This document shows, piece by piece, positions 27,171-36,437 of a stretch of 64,000 nt of DNA (its first letter is position 1; every line of letters starts with the position of its first letter). Below the pieces are notes generated by a model, which saw only the letters and a program-made list of their open reading frames with translations, was not told the DNA's origin and made no database searches. The stretch is taken from assembly GCA_017399685.1 (NCBI GenBank), contig JAFQBM010000028.1:124001-188000 (forward strand). Reading direction: 5' to 3'. Position numbers and translations under genes: made by a program. The DNA is from Lachnospiraceae bacterium (GTDB taxonomy: Bacteria; Bacillota; Clostridia; Lachnospirales; Lachnospiraceae).

Positions 27171-28737
27171 TGCCTGCACCTCCTTCTAAATAATCACAAT
27201 AATAAATGGCAGCATTTACACTTCCTGTTACCGCATCGGTAGTAATGGTAGCACCAGTCAAAGCATCAATTTCATTTTCTGCTTTTGCACCACTCTTTGT
27301 GCTGACAAAGGCAGTAACCTGTTTTCCTGTGAATTGTGATTTAAATTCGTCCTTTGTAGCATTCATACCAAGACCAGCAGTTTCTTCAATGGATAAAAAT
27401 TCTATTCCGTTTACTGTTCCATTCGCAGATATACCCACGGAAAATTCAATATCTCCGCCATATCCTTCATGGGAAACTACTGTAACAACATATCCTAAAG
27501 CTTCCTTATTTGAATCAAGAGCAATTACAATCCCAGAAATATCAGAACCGTTAAATCCACCATCTTCCAGAATCTTACCTGCTTCTTCTGAATCAAATCC
27601 TTCTAATTCTTCAAAAGAATCTGCTGTTTCAAATACACTCATATATGCTTCCTGCTGTTTCTTTTCATTTTGTTCTGCAATCGGATCCTTTGTAACAGCA
27701 TAAACCAAGCCAAGTAAGGCACCTGAAACTAAGGTAATCAGGAATAACTTCACTGTATTTGGCATAATCTCATTCTTTTCTTTTGTTTCTTTCTTGGCTT
27801 TATCTTTCTTAGATGGACCGAATGGTTTTGGCATAGTAAACTTTTCAATCATTGGCACCAGAAGGTTACCTAAAATAATAGCATAAGAAACACCTTCTGC
27901 ACTTCCACCAAAAATACGGAAGGTTGCAGTTAATAAACCTAAAAAGATACCAAATACAATCTGTCCCTTTGGAGTTGCCGGAGATGTAACATAATCGGTT
28001 GCCATAAAAATAGCACCAATCATTAAACCACCACCTAATAAATGTCCAGCAACATATTCCAATGAAAATCCGCCCAAAGAGGTAGCTGAATAAATCGCAG
28101 CATAAACAGCTACGGTTGCAATATAGAAGAAAGGAATGCGGTAACTGATGATTCCACGTACAAGCAGATATACACCACCAAGTAACAATGCCAAAGCAGA
28201 GGTTTCACCAATAGTGCCTGCAGTAGTTCCTAAGAACATATCCATTAAATCTACGGATTCACCACTCTTTAATAATGCCAGTGGTGTTGGTCCTGATACT
28301 GCATCATATGTAAAATCCGTCATTTTTCCTGTAAAAGAAATTACTAAGAAACATCTTGCAGCTAATGCCGGATTCATAAAGTTTTGTCCAATTCCCCCAA
28401 AAAGCTGTTTTACTACTAAAATAGCAAACACACTTCCCAAAATCGGTATGTAAAATGGTACCGTACTAGGCAAATTCAATGCCAGCAATAAACCTGTTAC
28501 CACAGCACTTAAATCTGTCATGGTATACTTTCTCTTTGCAATTTTCTGGAAAAGTCCTTCTGTAAGTACACAAGTTGCAATACATAATAAAATTATGATT
28601 AATGCATCTAATTTAAAATTATAAATACCAACAATCGTAGCCGGTAACAATGCAATAATAACATCACCCATGATGCTGGTAGTAGTTTTTTTATCTCTCA
28701 CATGAGGTGAAGCAGATACATTCAATAATCCCGTCAC
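27163..28737 (-). CDS. Fused Rnf subunits D and G
   Basis: One 524-residue frame containing two Rnf subunits that are normally separate. Residues 1-305 are RnfD: multiple membrane helices, MNPALAARCFL, and SGPTP (148-152), the candidate site for covalent FMN on Thr151. A Lys-rich linker (309-323) leads to RnfG from about 324: a membrane helix and an FMN-binding domain with DALTGATIT, whose Thr497 would carry FMN. The frame is continuous and the internal Met near 325 has no ribosome binding site, so a real fusion is likely. It starts at GTG after GGAG, and keeps the normal rnfC-D-G-E-A-B order. Confidence 0.9.
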   Translation of the reverse strand: MTGLLNVSASPHVRDKKTTTSIMGDVIIALLPATIVGIYNFKLDALIIILLCIATCVLTEGLFQKIAKRKYTMTDLSAVVTGLLLALNLPSTVPFYIPILGSVFAILVVKQLFGGIGQNFMNPALAARCFLVISFTGKMTDFTYDAVSGPTPLALLKSGESVDLMDMFLGTTAGTIGETSALALLLGGVYLLVRGIISYRIPFFYIATVAVYAAIYSATSLGGFSLEYVAGHLLGGGLMIGAIFMATDYVTSPATPKGQIVFGIFLGLLTATFRIFGGSAEGVSYAIILGNLLVPMIEKFTMPKPFGPSKKDKAKKETKEKNEIMPNTVKLFLITLVSGALLGLVYAVTKDPIAEQNEKKQQEAYMSVFETADSFEELEGFDSEEAGKILEDGGFNGSDISGIVIALDSNKEALGYVVTVVSHEGYGGDIEFSVGISANGTVNGIEFLSIEETAGLGMNATKDEFKSQFTGKQVTAFVSTKSGAKAENEIDALTGATITTDAVTGSVNAAIYYCDYLEGGAGNE

Positions 28738-28750
28738 GTCTATTTCTCCT

Positions 28751-30067
28751 TTACTTCTTCTTATTCGCTAAAATTTGTTTTCTTGTTCCTGCAATCACCT
28801 GAGTCAATGGTCTTTTGGCAGGACATACATAAGAACAACAACCACATTCACAGCATTCCATTCCGTTATTTGCAAGAAAAGCTTCTTCGTTTCCCTGTTC
28901 TGCAAGTTTTGCAAGTACAGATGGCACAACCCTTCCTGGGCATACTGTAATACAACGTCCACAACGAATACAATTCGAAGGTTCACATTTTGCAACCTCA
29001 TCTACTTTAAAAGATAATAGTGCGGATAATCCTTTTGTAGAAGGAACATGGATATCTGACATGGCTTTTCCCATCATAGGGCCACCAGCAATCACCTTTT
29101 CCGGTTCACATACAAAACCACCTGCTGCTTCTATCAACTCTTCACAATTTGTTCCAAGTTTCACAAGGAAGTTACCTGGTTCCTTTACCGCATCTCCCGT
29201 TACAGTAACCACTCTTTCTGTTAAAGGCTTTCCTTCACGAATGGCACGATATATATTTACAATGGTATCTACATTATTCACAACACAACCTACATGAGCC
29301 GGCAGCATAGAAGAATCGATTTTTCTTCCTGTTGTAACATAAATTAACTGTCTTTCAGCACCTTGCGGATACTTTGTCTTTAAACTTTGCACCACAATCC
29401 GTTCTTCACTTTCTACTAATTCTTTTAATACCTTAACAGCCTTTGGTTTGTTATTTTCAACTGCCAAAATACCTTGGGCATTAGGAAACAGCTTCAAAAC
29501 AATTTTTAAACCTTCCACTAATTTCTCAGGTTCTTCTATCATTCTTCTATAGTCAGATGTGATATATGGTTCACATTCTGCACAGTTTACAATCACATAA
29601 TCGATTTCATCATCATTTTGAGGAGTAAGCTTAACATGAGTTGGAAAGCCTGCACCACCCATACCAACAATACCGGCATCTTTTACTTTCTGGCGAATCA
29701 CTTCTTTTGTAAGTTTATGATCATCTAAAACCGGAGCTGCATCTACTTCTCTATATTCTCCGTCATTCTCAATCACAATCGAATTCACTTTTACACCATT
29801 CGATGTCATTCTTGGTTCGATACACTTTACCGTACCGGATACACTGGAATGAATATTAGCAGATACAAAACCACCTGCCTGTGCAATCAGTTGACCAACC
29901 AGAACCGAATCTCCTTTTTTTACAACTGGGGTTGCAGGAGCACCGATGTGCTGACTTAAGGGATATACCAAATCAGATTTTGGTAACAATGGTCTAATTT
30001 CCTTATCTTCGGTTAATTCTTTCCCTTCATAAGGGTGAATTCCACCTTGAAATGTCCTCTTACTCAT
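28751..30067 (-). CDS. rnfC: Rnf complex subunit C (NADH-binding)
   Basis: RnfC is the NAD(H)-interacting subunit. From the ATG at 30067 it has 438 residues; the longer frame begins at 30094, right at the transcription start predicted from the upstream promoter, so the internal ATG with GAGG is preferred. GMGGAGFPTHVKL is the flavin/NADH-binding Gly-rich motif, and two [4Fe-4S] motifs (CIRCGRCITVCP and CCECGCCSYVCP) lie at the C-terminus. It leads the rnf operon. Confidence 0.95.
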   Translation of the reverse strand: MSKRTFQGGIHPYEGKELTEDKEIRPLLPKSDLVYPLSQHIGAPATPVVKKGDSVLVGQLIAQAGGFVSANIHSSVSGTVKCIEPRMTSNGVKVNSIVIENDGEYREVDAAPVLDDHKLTKEVIRQKVKDAGIVGMGGAGFPTHVKLTPQNDDEIDYVIVNCAECEPYITSDYRRMIEEPEKLVEGLKIVLKLFPNAQGILAVENNKPKAVKVLKELVESEERIVVQSLKTKYPQGAERQLIYVTTGRKIDSSMLPAHVGCVVNNVDTIVNIYRAIREGKPLTERVVTVTGDAVKEPGNFLVKLGTNCEELIEAAGGFVCEPEKVIAGGPMMGKAMSDIHVPSTKGLSALLSFKVDEVAKCEPSNCIRCGRCITVCPGRVVPSVLAKLAEQGNEEAFLANNGMECCECGCCSYVCPAKRPLTQVIAGTRKQILANKKK

Positions 30068-30106
30068 TTCCTTAACCTCACTTTTCTTCATCAAATGTCT
30101 TTGAAT

Positions 30107-30135
30107 AATATATTACAAAAGGCTTCTAAATTCAA
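30107..30135 (-). promoter_or_regulatory. Sigma-A-type promoter for the rnf operon
   Basis: TTGAAT (30130-30135) and TATATT (30107-30112) are separated by 17 bases on the minus strand; the -35 lies within the hairpin ending the upstream Gx transporter gene. Transcription would start near 30100, leaving a leader of about 33 bases before rnfC. Confidence 0.62.
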
Positions 30136-30140
30136 GCCTT
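30119..30140 (-). terminator. Short terminator-like hairpin after Gx transporter gene
   Basis: AAGGCTT and AAGCCTT arms (30134-30140 and 30119-30125) form a 7-bp stem with an eight-base loop; on the transcribed strand it ends CCTTTTG, a short U-tract. It overlaps the predicted rnf promoter. It is probably a weak terminator only. Confidence 0.5.
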
Positions 30141-30149
30141 ATTTATCCT

Positions 30150-30638
30150 TCAACTAAACTTTCTCACCTGCTTACATATAGAACTACCTAAAATACCTAT
30201 GATGGTTCCTGCTAAAATACCGGTAAAAAATAACACCGGGAAATAATACCATACATTTTGATTTTCTAAAACAATGCTCGCAACCATAATCTGTCCCAAA
30301 TTGTGTGCTATGCCCCCGGCAATACTGACATTACGCATAGATAACTCGGTATAGCGTTTTAATACAGTCATGGCTCCAAGGCTTAAAAATGCTCCCGCCA
30401 GACTAAATAATACTGCAAAAAAATTTGAAAATAAAAATCCTGTCAGTATAACACGTAATACCGACAGGCACCAAGCTTCTTTTGTTCCGATTTCATATAA
30501 AGCAACCATAACTACTATATTAGCAAGTCCTAATTTGGCTCCCGGAACCCAAGTTATCATAGGAAACTTAGCTTCAAAATAGCTAAAAACTAAACTAAGG
30601 GACAATAGCATCGCAAGCAACGAAATTTTCTTCGTCAC
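30150..30638 (-). CDS. Gx transporter family membrane protein (GTG start)
   Basis: About 162 residues with four to five membrane segments and GAKLGLANIVVM and SIAGGIAHNLGQI, features of the Pfam family formerly named heptaprenyl diphosphate synthase component I and now Gx transporter. The frame is open to 30695, but GGAGG lies six bases before a GTG at 30638 that clears the stop of the preceding gene. In many Firmicutes it is linked to a NusG-domain-II gene and Rnf or FMN-protein genes, as here. Substrate unknown. Confidence 0.8.
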   Translation of the reverse strand: MTKKISLLAMLLSLSLVFSYFEAKFPMITWVPGAKLGLANIVVMVALYEIGTKEAWCLSVLRVILTGFLFSNFFAVLFSLAGAFLSLGAMTVLKRYTELSMRNVSIAGGIAHNLGQIMVASIVLENQNVWYYFPVLFFTGILAGTIIGILGSSICKQVRKFS

Positions 30639-30648
30639 AAAATTCCTC

Positions 30649-31020
30649 CTATCGCACCACTGCATCCATCTTCTGATTTTCAGCAGACACTTCAACTAAA
30701 ATCTGATTTGGCAAACAAATAATCGTTTCACCGTTCTTGCTAATTTCTCCCTGTTGGATGCAGACATGGTTATCACAGGAAGCCTCTTTCATATAAGCTT
30801 TTCCATTCTGAATCACCAAAACATTGTCTCCCGGGTTTCCATGAATCAGAATTTCATCCTCTGTATCTAAAGATACTTCCTGCATCAACGTACCATTTAC
30901 ATAAATAAGTACCTTGTCCCCTTCCTGCCTTTTTTTCTCCATAATCAGAAAGAAAAGCATAACAAGAGAAACAACCATTAATATGATAATAAAAACAACA
31001 TTTTGTTTCTTACGTCTCAT
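30649..31020 (-). CDS. NusG domain II-containing membrane-anchored protein
   Basis: A 123-residue protein with one N-terminal membrane helix (about residues 7-26) and an extracytoplasmic beta-rich domain with SCDNHVCIQQGEIS, having two Cys that could form a disulfide, and ETIICLPNQILVEV. This is the NusG domain II family found next to Gx transporters and FMN-transfer systems. Its role is unknown; it is not the transcription factor NusG. It sits 5 bases after the Mrr-like gene. Confidence 0.8.
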   Translation of the reverse strand: MRRKKQNVVFIIILMVVSLVMLFFLIMEKKRQEGDKVLIYVNGTLMQEVSLDTEDEILIHGNPGDNVLVIQNGKAYMKEASCDNHVCIQQGEISKNGETIICLPNQILVEVSAENQKMDAVVR

Positions 31021-31025
31021 AAAAA

Positions 31026-31640
31026 TTAATCTTCTCGAAAATTAACCATCAAAGTCTTGGTATCAACATCTACCTGAGATAATAATTTCTTAATTTTATC
31101 CCTATCCCATAAAATCACATGATATCTTTCTGCAAGTTCCTTCGCCTTGTCCGAAAAATAGATATTCGAAATCATTAGTCCCTGTCTGGTTTCATAATGC
31201 TTCATAGAACTAATCAAAGAATAAACTTCTCTATCTGTAATTTCAGAATAACGTACTGCGCCATTTTTAATAGGATTCTTAAAATGACGTAAACTAACTG
31301 CTAATACTTCGTGTCCCTTTTTAAATAAAAGATCTACCGTATAACCTTCATCCAATGGCTTGGTATACATCTTACATTTAAAATGTGCAAAGTAATTCTG
31401 AATAATGATTTTAAAATCCTCTTTATCCAGAGTATCAATGTTACAACTCTCTTCTGCTGCCGCTTTTCCTTTACCTTTACCTTTTCCAAATAAATCTGCA
31501 AACATAATTCCCACACATCCTATGATTAATATTTTTAAAAACAAGTTTCCTTTTCCGATATACCGAAAGGCAATGCCATAGCCTATCGTAGCTACCACTA
31601 CCCTTAGAATCGGCAGTATTTTACTGACGGATTTTCTCAT
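31026..31640 (-). CDS. Membrane-anchored Mrr/restriction-endonuclease-like protein, degenerate
   Basis: From the ATG at 31640 (RBS AAGGG) this 204-residue protein has two N-terminal membrane segments, a GKGKGKGKAAA linker, then a domain with YTVDLLFKKGHEVLAVSLRHF and a terminal ILWDRDKIKKLL. The order resembles Mrr-type restriction endonuclease domains, which end in an L-W/I-D-x-D/L-K motif. However, the catalytic D-x-n-(Q/E)-x-K pattern appears as D...AVSLRH, so the Lys is missing. It may be a nuclease relic with a structural or binding role. I am fairly sure of the fold relation, not the function. Confidence 0.6.
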   Translation of the reverse strand: MRKSVSKILPILRVVVATIGYGIAFRYIGKGNLFLKILIIGCVGIMFADLFGKGKGKGKAAAEESCNIDTLDKEDFKIIIQNYFAHFKCKMYTKPLDEGYTVDLLFKKGHEVLAVSLRHFKNPIKNGAVRYSEITDREVYSLISSMKHYETRQGLMISNIYFSDKAKELAERYHVILWDRDKIKKLLSQVDVDTKTLMVNFRED

Positions 31641-31743
31641 TGCGTACAATCCCTTCATTTACAAAGTCCACTACTCTAACTATACGATATTTCAAAATAT
31701 ATTACAAGAGAAAATTTTGTCATTTTTTCAGTTCGTTTATTTT

Positions 31744-32412
31744 CTATTGCTTTTCATCTTTCTTTACAATCTCATCTTTACTCTTATAGATGTGGTTTTC
31801 AGGCACTACCCCTCGTACCATGGACAGTGGATAAATATTTGAGTTCCTTCCTACTACAGTTCCAGGATTTAATACACTATTGCAGCCTACTTCAACATGA
31901 TCTCCAAGCATTGCACCTACTTTCTTCCTTCCAGTAGGAATTTGCTCTTTTCCTTTAATCACAACCTCTGTTTTATCGGATTTTACATTCGAAGTAACAC
32001 TTCCGGCTCCCATATGGGCATACGCACCTAAAATAGAATCTCCGACATAATTATAATGTGGAACCTGAACATGATTAAATAAAATAACATTCTTTAATTC
32101 TGTTGAATTTCCTACGACACAATTTGCTCCTACCAAAGCATTTCCACGGATAAATGCTCCCTGTCTTACTTCTGTATCCGGTCCGATAATCAAAGGTCCA
32201 CAAAGGCTTACCGTAGGTGCAACAGTTGCAGATTTTGAAATCCAGATATTTTCTCCCAGACGTTTGTATTCTTTTTCCGGCAAAGTTTTTCCTATCTTTT
32301 CTATAAATTCCCCTATCCCTGCTAAAGCTTCCCAAGGATACGTAACACTTTCCAATAATTCCTTAGCAAGGCTTTCATTTAAATCGTACAAATCTGAAAC
32401 TTTTACTTTCAT
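31744..32412 (-). CDS. Left-handed beta-helix (hexapeptide) GlmU-C-like protein
   Basis: A 222-residue protein with a short helical N-terminal part and hexapeptide repeats from about residue 55 (ATVAPTVSLCGPLIIGP) to 210, including YVGDSILGAYAHMGAGSVTSN and KKVGAMLGDHVEVGCNS. These resemble the acetyltransferase half of GlmU, without the N-terminal uridylyltransferase domain. It may be an acyl- or nucleotidyl-sugar enzyme; genomes of this family often call it UDP-N-acetylglucosamine pyrophosphorylase-like, which the lack of a catalytic NTP domain does not support. It follows topB by about 20 bases. Confidence 0.75.
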   Translation of the reverse strand: MKVKVSDLYDLNESLAKELLESVTYPWEALAGIGEFIEKIGKTLPEKEYKRLGENIWISKSATVAPTVSLCGPLIIGPDTEVRQGAFIRGNALVGANCVVGNSTELKNVILFNHVQVPHYNYVGDSILGAYAHMGAGSVTSNVKSDKTEVVIKGKEQIPTGRKKVGAMLGDHVEVGCNSVLNPGTVVGRNSNIYPLSMVRGVVPENHIYKSKDEIVKKDEKQ

Positions 32413-32433
32413 TCCTGACTTCCTCTTTTCTTT

Positions 32434-34431
32434 TTATTTTTCCGTCTTCGCATTTTTATAATAAGCTGCTGCATAATCATAATATTTTGACATGCTATAT
32501 TGATTATTTAATTGTTTTACATATACGGTTCTACGTTCCACAAAACCATTTAATTTTTCCATATATTCTTTTTCTGAAACTAATCCTTCTTCCACCTGGC
32601 TCAAGCCTTTTTCCCAGCTGGCAGTCAGTTTCGGGTCTAGCAAAGAGGCAATGGATGAATTTACCACATCAAAAATCATTTCCCCAAGCAAAGTCGGTGT
32701 TACCACCTGAGTCTTTTTGTTCAACAATATATACTTATCTGTAATTAATTTATTAATGATTTCTGCTCTGGTAGCACTGGTTCCAATACCACTTCCTTTG
32801 ATTTGCGCCCTTAATTCTTCGTCCTCAATGAACTGTCCCGCATTTTCCATAGCAAGAATCAAAGAACCGGAAGTATATCGTTTCGGTGGTGTGGTTTCCC
32901 CTTCTTTGATCGGGAACCCTTCGATAGGTACACTAGAACCCTTTTTCAGCTTAGATAGTTCCTCCACCAGACCCTCTTCGAATTTTTCTTCTTCCTCCTC
33001 CTTCTTCTTAATAAAAGAAAGTTTCGCAACCGGAAAATATCCTTCGTCTTTTAATATCTTGAAATTTGAAGTAAAACATTCGTTACCTATTTTTAAGGTC
33101 AGTCCAATCTTTTGATATTGTGCCGGCGGATAAAAAATACTTAAAAATCGTCTCACTATTACCTCATAAACATTGGCTTTCGTAGGAGAAAGGCTTTTTA
33201 ACGCACCAAGTCCCTGCCCTGTAGGGATAATCGCATAGTGGTCCGAAATTTGTTTATCATTCACGTATCTGGTTTTTTCCAAGCCTTTATATTTACCATT
33301 ATCCAAAACATCCTTAGCAAGTTCTGAAACCGTTTCATAAGAAAACAATCCTTTCATATTTTTATAGATTTCTTTTGCCACTGCACTGGATAACACCCTG
33401 GCATCGGTTCTTGGGTATGTAACCATTTTCTTTTCGTAAAGCTCCTGAACAATCTCCAACGTCTCATTTGGACTGATTTTAAAGATTTTAGAACAGTCAT
33501 TTTGAAGTTCCGCTAAATTATATAAAAGTGGTGGGTTCTTTTTTTCCACCTTCTTTTCTATCTGCTCAATTATAGCATTTACCGGTGGATTTTGTTCCAG
33601 TTTTTCAATTAACTGTTTTGCATATTTTTCTTCTTTGAATCCATTTTCTTTATATAAATATGGAGAATTTTCAAACATAGAACCCGGCGTTACTTTCCAC
33701 TCGCAGGTAATTTTAAAATCTTTTACCAAACCATCAGCCAGAACACGGTAAAAAGGAACTTTTACGAAGTCTCTAATTTCCCTTTCTCTCTTTACCACCA
33801 TTCCCTGTACACAGGTCATAACTCTTCCTACTGCAATCACAGGCCCTTTTTGTAGATTTAAATACTGTCTCATAGAATACCCATATTTCAGTGTCAAGAG
33901 TCTGGAAAAATTAATGCCCATCAAATAGTCAATCTTTGCTCGCAAAAATGCCGCACAGGCTAGATTATCGTACTCACTGATATCCTTAGCATCTTTGATT
34001 CCTCTTAAAATTTCTTCTTCTGTCTGAGAATCAATCCAGACACGTTTCTTGTTCTTTCCCTTAACACCTGCCATCATATCCACCAGACGGTAAATATACT
34101 CTCCTTCCCGGGCAGAGTCAGTGCAGACATAAATGGTATCAATATCTTCTCTGTTTAATAGACTTTTTACTGTATTAAACTGATCTTTTACATTCGGAAT
34201 TACTTCATACAAAAAGGTTTCCGGCAAAAACGGTAAGGTATTTAACTCCCATTTTTTTAAATTTTCATCATACTTTTCAGGATAACTCATAGAAACTAAA
34301 TGACCTACACACCAGGTTACAATAGCCTCCTGAGACTCCAGATAACCATTTTTTCTTGCTGCATTTAGTTTTAAAGCTTTTGCAAACTCCTGAGCTACAC
34401 TTGGTTTTTCTGCAATATATAATGCCTTCAA
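32434..34431 (-). CDS. topB: DNA topoisomerase III (TTG start)
   Basis: A 665-residue type IA topoisomerase. LYIAEKPSVAQEFAKAL at the N-terminus, the Toprim acidic motif VCTDSAREGEYIYRLV and the active Tyr in MVTYPRTDARVLS are all clear. Unlike topA it has no C-terminal zinc fingers. The coding region begins with TTG directly after the queC stop (TAATTG), so the two are tightly coupled and topB probably lies on the preQ1-riboswitch transcript. GGAGAG lies 12 bases upstream, a little far; a start slightly different cannot be excluded. Confidence 0.93.
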   Translation of the reverse strand: MKALYIAEKPSVAQEFAKALKLNAARKNGYLESQEAIVTWCVGHLVSMSYPEKYDENLKKWELNTLPFLPETFLYEVIPNVKDQFNTVKSLLNREDIDTIYVCTDSAREGEYIYRLVDMMAGVKGKNKKRVWIDSQTEEEILRGIKDAKDISEYDNLACAAFLRAKIDYLMGINFSRLLTLKYGYSMRQYLNLQKGPVIAVGRVMTCVQGMVVKREREIRDFVKVPFYRVLADGLVKDFKITCEWKVTPGSMFENSPYLYKENGFKEEKYAKQLIEKLEQNPPVNAIIEQIEKKVEKKNPPLLYNLAELQNDCSKIFKISPNETLEIVQELYEKKMVTYPRTDARVLSSAVAKEIYKNMKGLFSYETVSELAKDVLDNGKYKGLEKTRYVNDKQISDHYAIIPTGQGLGALKSLSPTKANVYEVIVRRFLSIFYPPAQYQKIGLTLKIGNECFTSNFKILKDEGYFPVAKLSFIKKKEEEEEKFEEGLVEELSKLKKGSSVPIEGFPIKEGETTPPKRYTSGSLILAMENAGQFIEDEELRAQIKGSGIGTSATRAEIINKLITDKYILLNKKTQVVTPTLLGEMIFDVVNSSIASLLDPKLTASWEKGLSQVEEGLVSEKEYMEKLNGFVERRTVYVKQLNNQYSMSKYYDYAAAYYKNAKTEK

Positions 34432-35097
34432 TTACTTCTTTTCTCTCCGTTTCATATAATGTTCCAGTCCTCTTTGTCTTAATTTACATGAAGGACATTC
34501 CCCGCATCCTGCTCCTATCACTCCATTATAGCAGGTAAGAGTTTCTTCCCGTATCAAATCAAATACCCCCAGTTCATCCGCAAGCTCCCAAGTTTCCTCT
34601 TTATCGATCCACATAAGCGGAGTAATGATTTCAAAATGATAGTCCATGGCCAAATCCAAAGTCGTAACCAAAGACTTAATAAATACATCCCTACAGTCCG
34701 GATAGCCACTAAAATCACTTTGGGATACACCGGTAATAATATCATGAATCCCTTGCTGTTTCGCATAAACTGCTACAAAACTAAGGAATAACAAATTACG
34801 TCCATCTACAAAACTGTTTGGTGTGCCTTCTTCCGGCGCTTCCTTATCTACTGCAATATCTGCTCTTGTCAAAGAATTGGGAGCCAGCTGATTTAATAAA
34901 TTTAAGTCCATAATATGATGTTTTATCTCATATTTTTTACAAATTGCTTTTGCACATTCTAATTCCTTAATGTGTTTTTGTCCATAATCAAACGAAATGG
35001 CAATTACTTCATCATATCTTGCCTTCGCCCAAAATAAACATGTGGTACTGTCCTGGCCACCACTAAAAACCACCACTGCCTTTTTTTTCTCTTTCAT
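34432..35097 (-). CDS. queC: 7-cyano-7-deazaguanine synthase QueC
   Basis: QueC converts CDG to preQ0 with ATP and ammonia in the queuosine pathway. The 221-residue protein has the PP-loop motif [13 protein letters not shown], a C-terminal zinc-binding set with [16 protein letters not shown], and [20 protein letters not shown] precedes the ATG. It closes the queD-queE-folE-queC cassette. Confidence 0.96.
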   Translation of the reverse strand: MKEKKKAVVVFSGGQDSTTCLFWAKARYDEVIAISFDYGQKHIKELECAKAICKKYEIKHHIMDLNLLNQLAPNSLTRADIAVDKEAPEEGTPNSFVDGRNLLFLSFVAVYAKQQGIHDIITGVSQSDFSGYPDCRDVFIKSLVTTLDLAMDYHFEIITPLMWIDKEETWELADELGVFDLIREETLTCYNGVIGAGCGECPSCKLRQRGLEHYMKRREKK

Positions 35098-35133
35098 GGC
35101 AAACCTCCATTATTGTATGTTTTTCCTTATCCC

Positions 35134-35724
35134 TTATTTTCCGTTTACAGTCATAAATAATTGATTCTGTAATTTCGTATTTTCCTGAAATGCTCCACGG
35201 AATGTAGTAGAAAGGGTTTTTGCAGAAGTTTTCTTAATTCCTCTTGCCGTCATACAACTATGACTGGCTTCAATCAAAACTGCCACATCCTCAGATTCAA
35301 TGATTTTACTCATAATATAAGCAATATCCGAGCCAATGCGTTCCTGTAACTGCAATCGTTTTCCTACCATATCTGCAATCCTTGCAATTTTACTTAAACC
35401 GATGATTTTTTCCTTTGGCAGATAGGCAACCGTCACTTTCATATCATACATTAACGCCATATGGTGTTCACAATAACTGAATATCTCTATATCCTTTACC
35501 ACTACCATATCTTTGGAATCATTGTAGTAGTCCTCTTCTTCGAAGGTCTTATCAAACATTTTTACAATATCATCATTACTATAATTCATTCCTTCGAATA
35601 CTTCTTCATACATCCTAGCCACTCTTTTAGGAGTATCCTTTAATCCTTCCCTCTCCGGGTCATCTCCTAAAGCTTTCAATATCTCTTTTATATGAAATTC
35701 TATTGCTTCTTTATTGATTGCCAT
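35134..35724 (-). CDS. folE: GTP cyclohydrolase I FolE
   Basis: First enzyme of preQ0 and folate synthesis, converting GTP to 7,8-dihydroneopterin triphosphate. From the ATG at 35724 (RBS GGAGG) it has 196 residues. Zinc and active-site motifs are [33 protein letters not shown] and [10 protein letters not shown]. Its placement between queE and queC shows that it serves queuosine biosynthesis; folate use cannot be excluded. Confidence 0.96.
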   Translation of the reverse strand: MAINKEAIEFHIKEILKALGDDPEREGLKDTPKRVARMYEEVFEGMNYSNDDIVKMFDKTFEEEDYYNDSKDMVVVKDIEIFSYCEHHMALMYDMKVTVAYLPKEKIIGLSKIARIADMVGKRLQLQERIGSDIAYIMSKIIESEDVAVLIEASHSCMTARGIKKTSAKTLSTTFRGAFQENTKLQNQLFMTVNGK

Positions 35725-35763
35725 TTTTTCCTCCATTCTCAAACAAAACCATACCGTTCATCA

Positions 35764-36426
35764 CTATACACCTTTCTTCTCCGGATTCCAGATATACTTA
35801 TGCATTTGCAACTGAAGATGCACACCATTTAATTTTTCTTTCTTCATTAATTCCACCATATCCTTAGGCGATAGTTCTCCAAAAGCTGTACTAAGATATA
35901 CCTTTGTTATATTGGTAAGCTGATATTTTTTTATCACAGAAAGAGCCTGATAAAAATCTGCCTCATCTTTACAAACAAATTTCACAGTATCTTTATTGGA
36001 AATATATTTATAATTCTCCACTAGCATGAAAGAATCCATTTTACTGCCACCTAATTTATAATCCAAGGTAAAACTTGGGGCATTCTTTTCAAATAAGAAA
36101 GGACGAATATCCACACTTCCATTGGTTTCTATTTCCACATTCAGTTCATCATCTTTTGCAAACAGTTCAAGTAATGCTCCGATTTCTTTTTGTAACAGAG
36201 GTTCTCCTCCAGTAATCGTCACATTTTTCACTCCTGACTCTTTCACCCATTCATAAAGTTCTTCTTTCGTTTTGTTTTGGAAAGGAGTATCTTCCTGATT
36301 CGCCCATTTTGTATCACAATAGGTACAGTTTAAATTACATCCCTTCATACGGATAAAGCAGGCAAGCTGACCCGCCTTTTGTCCTTCTCCATTAATACTG
36401 ACAAAGGTTTCCACAACTTCAAGCAT
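35764..36426 (-). CDS. queE: 7-carboxy-7-deazaguanine synthase QueE
   Basis: Radical SAM enzyme making CDG from 6-carboxytetrahydropterin. The 220-residue protein has the cluster motif C30-x3-C34-x2-C37 in MKGCNLNCTYCDTKW, an N-terminal SINGEGQKAGQLACFIRM, and VTITGGEPLLQ. The CX3CX2C spacing is canonical. RBS TAGGAGAAAAG. It is adjacent to queD and folE. Confidence 0.96.
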   Translation of the reverse strand: MLEVVETFVSINGEGQKAGQLACFIRMKGCNLNCTYCDTKWANQEDTPFQNKTKEELYEWVKESGVKNVTITGGEPLLQKEIGALLELFAKDDELNVEIETNGSVDIRPFLFEKNAPSFTLDYKLGGSKMDSFMLVENYKYISNKDTVKFVCKDEADFYQALSVIKKYQLTNITKVYLSTAFGELSPKDMVELMKKEKLNGVHLQLQMHKYIWNPEKKGV

Positions 36427-36437
36427 CGTCTTTTCTC

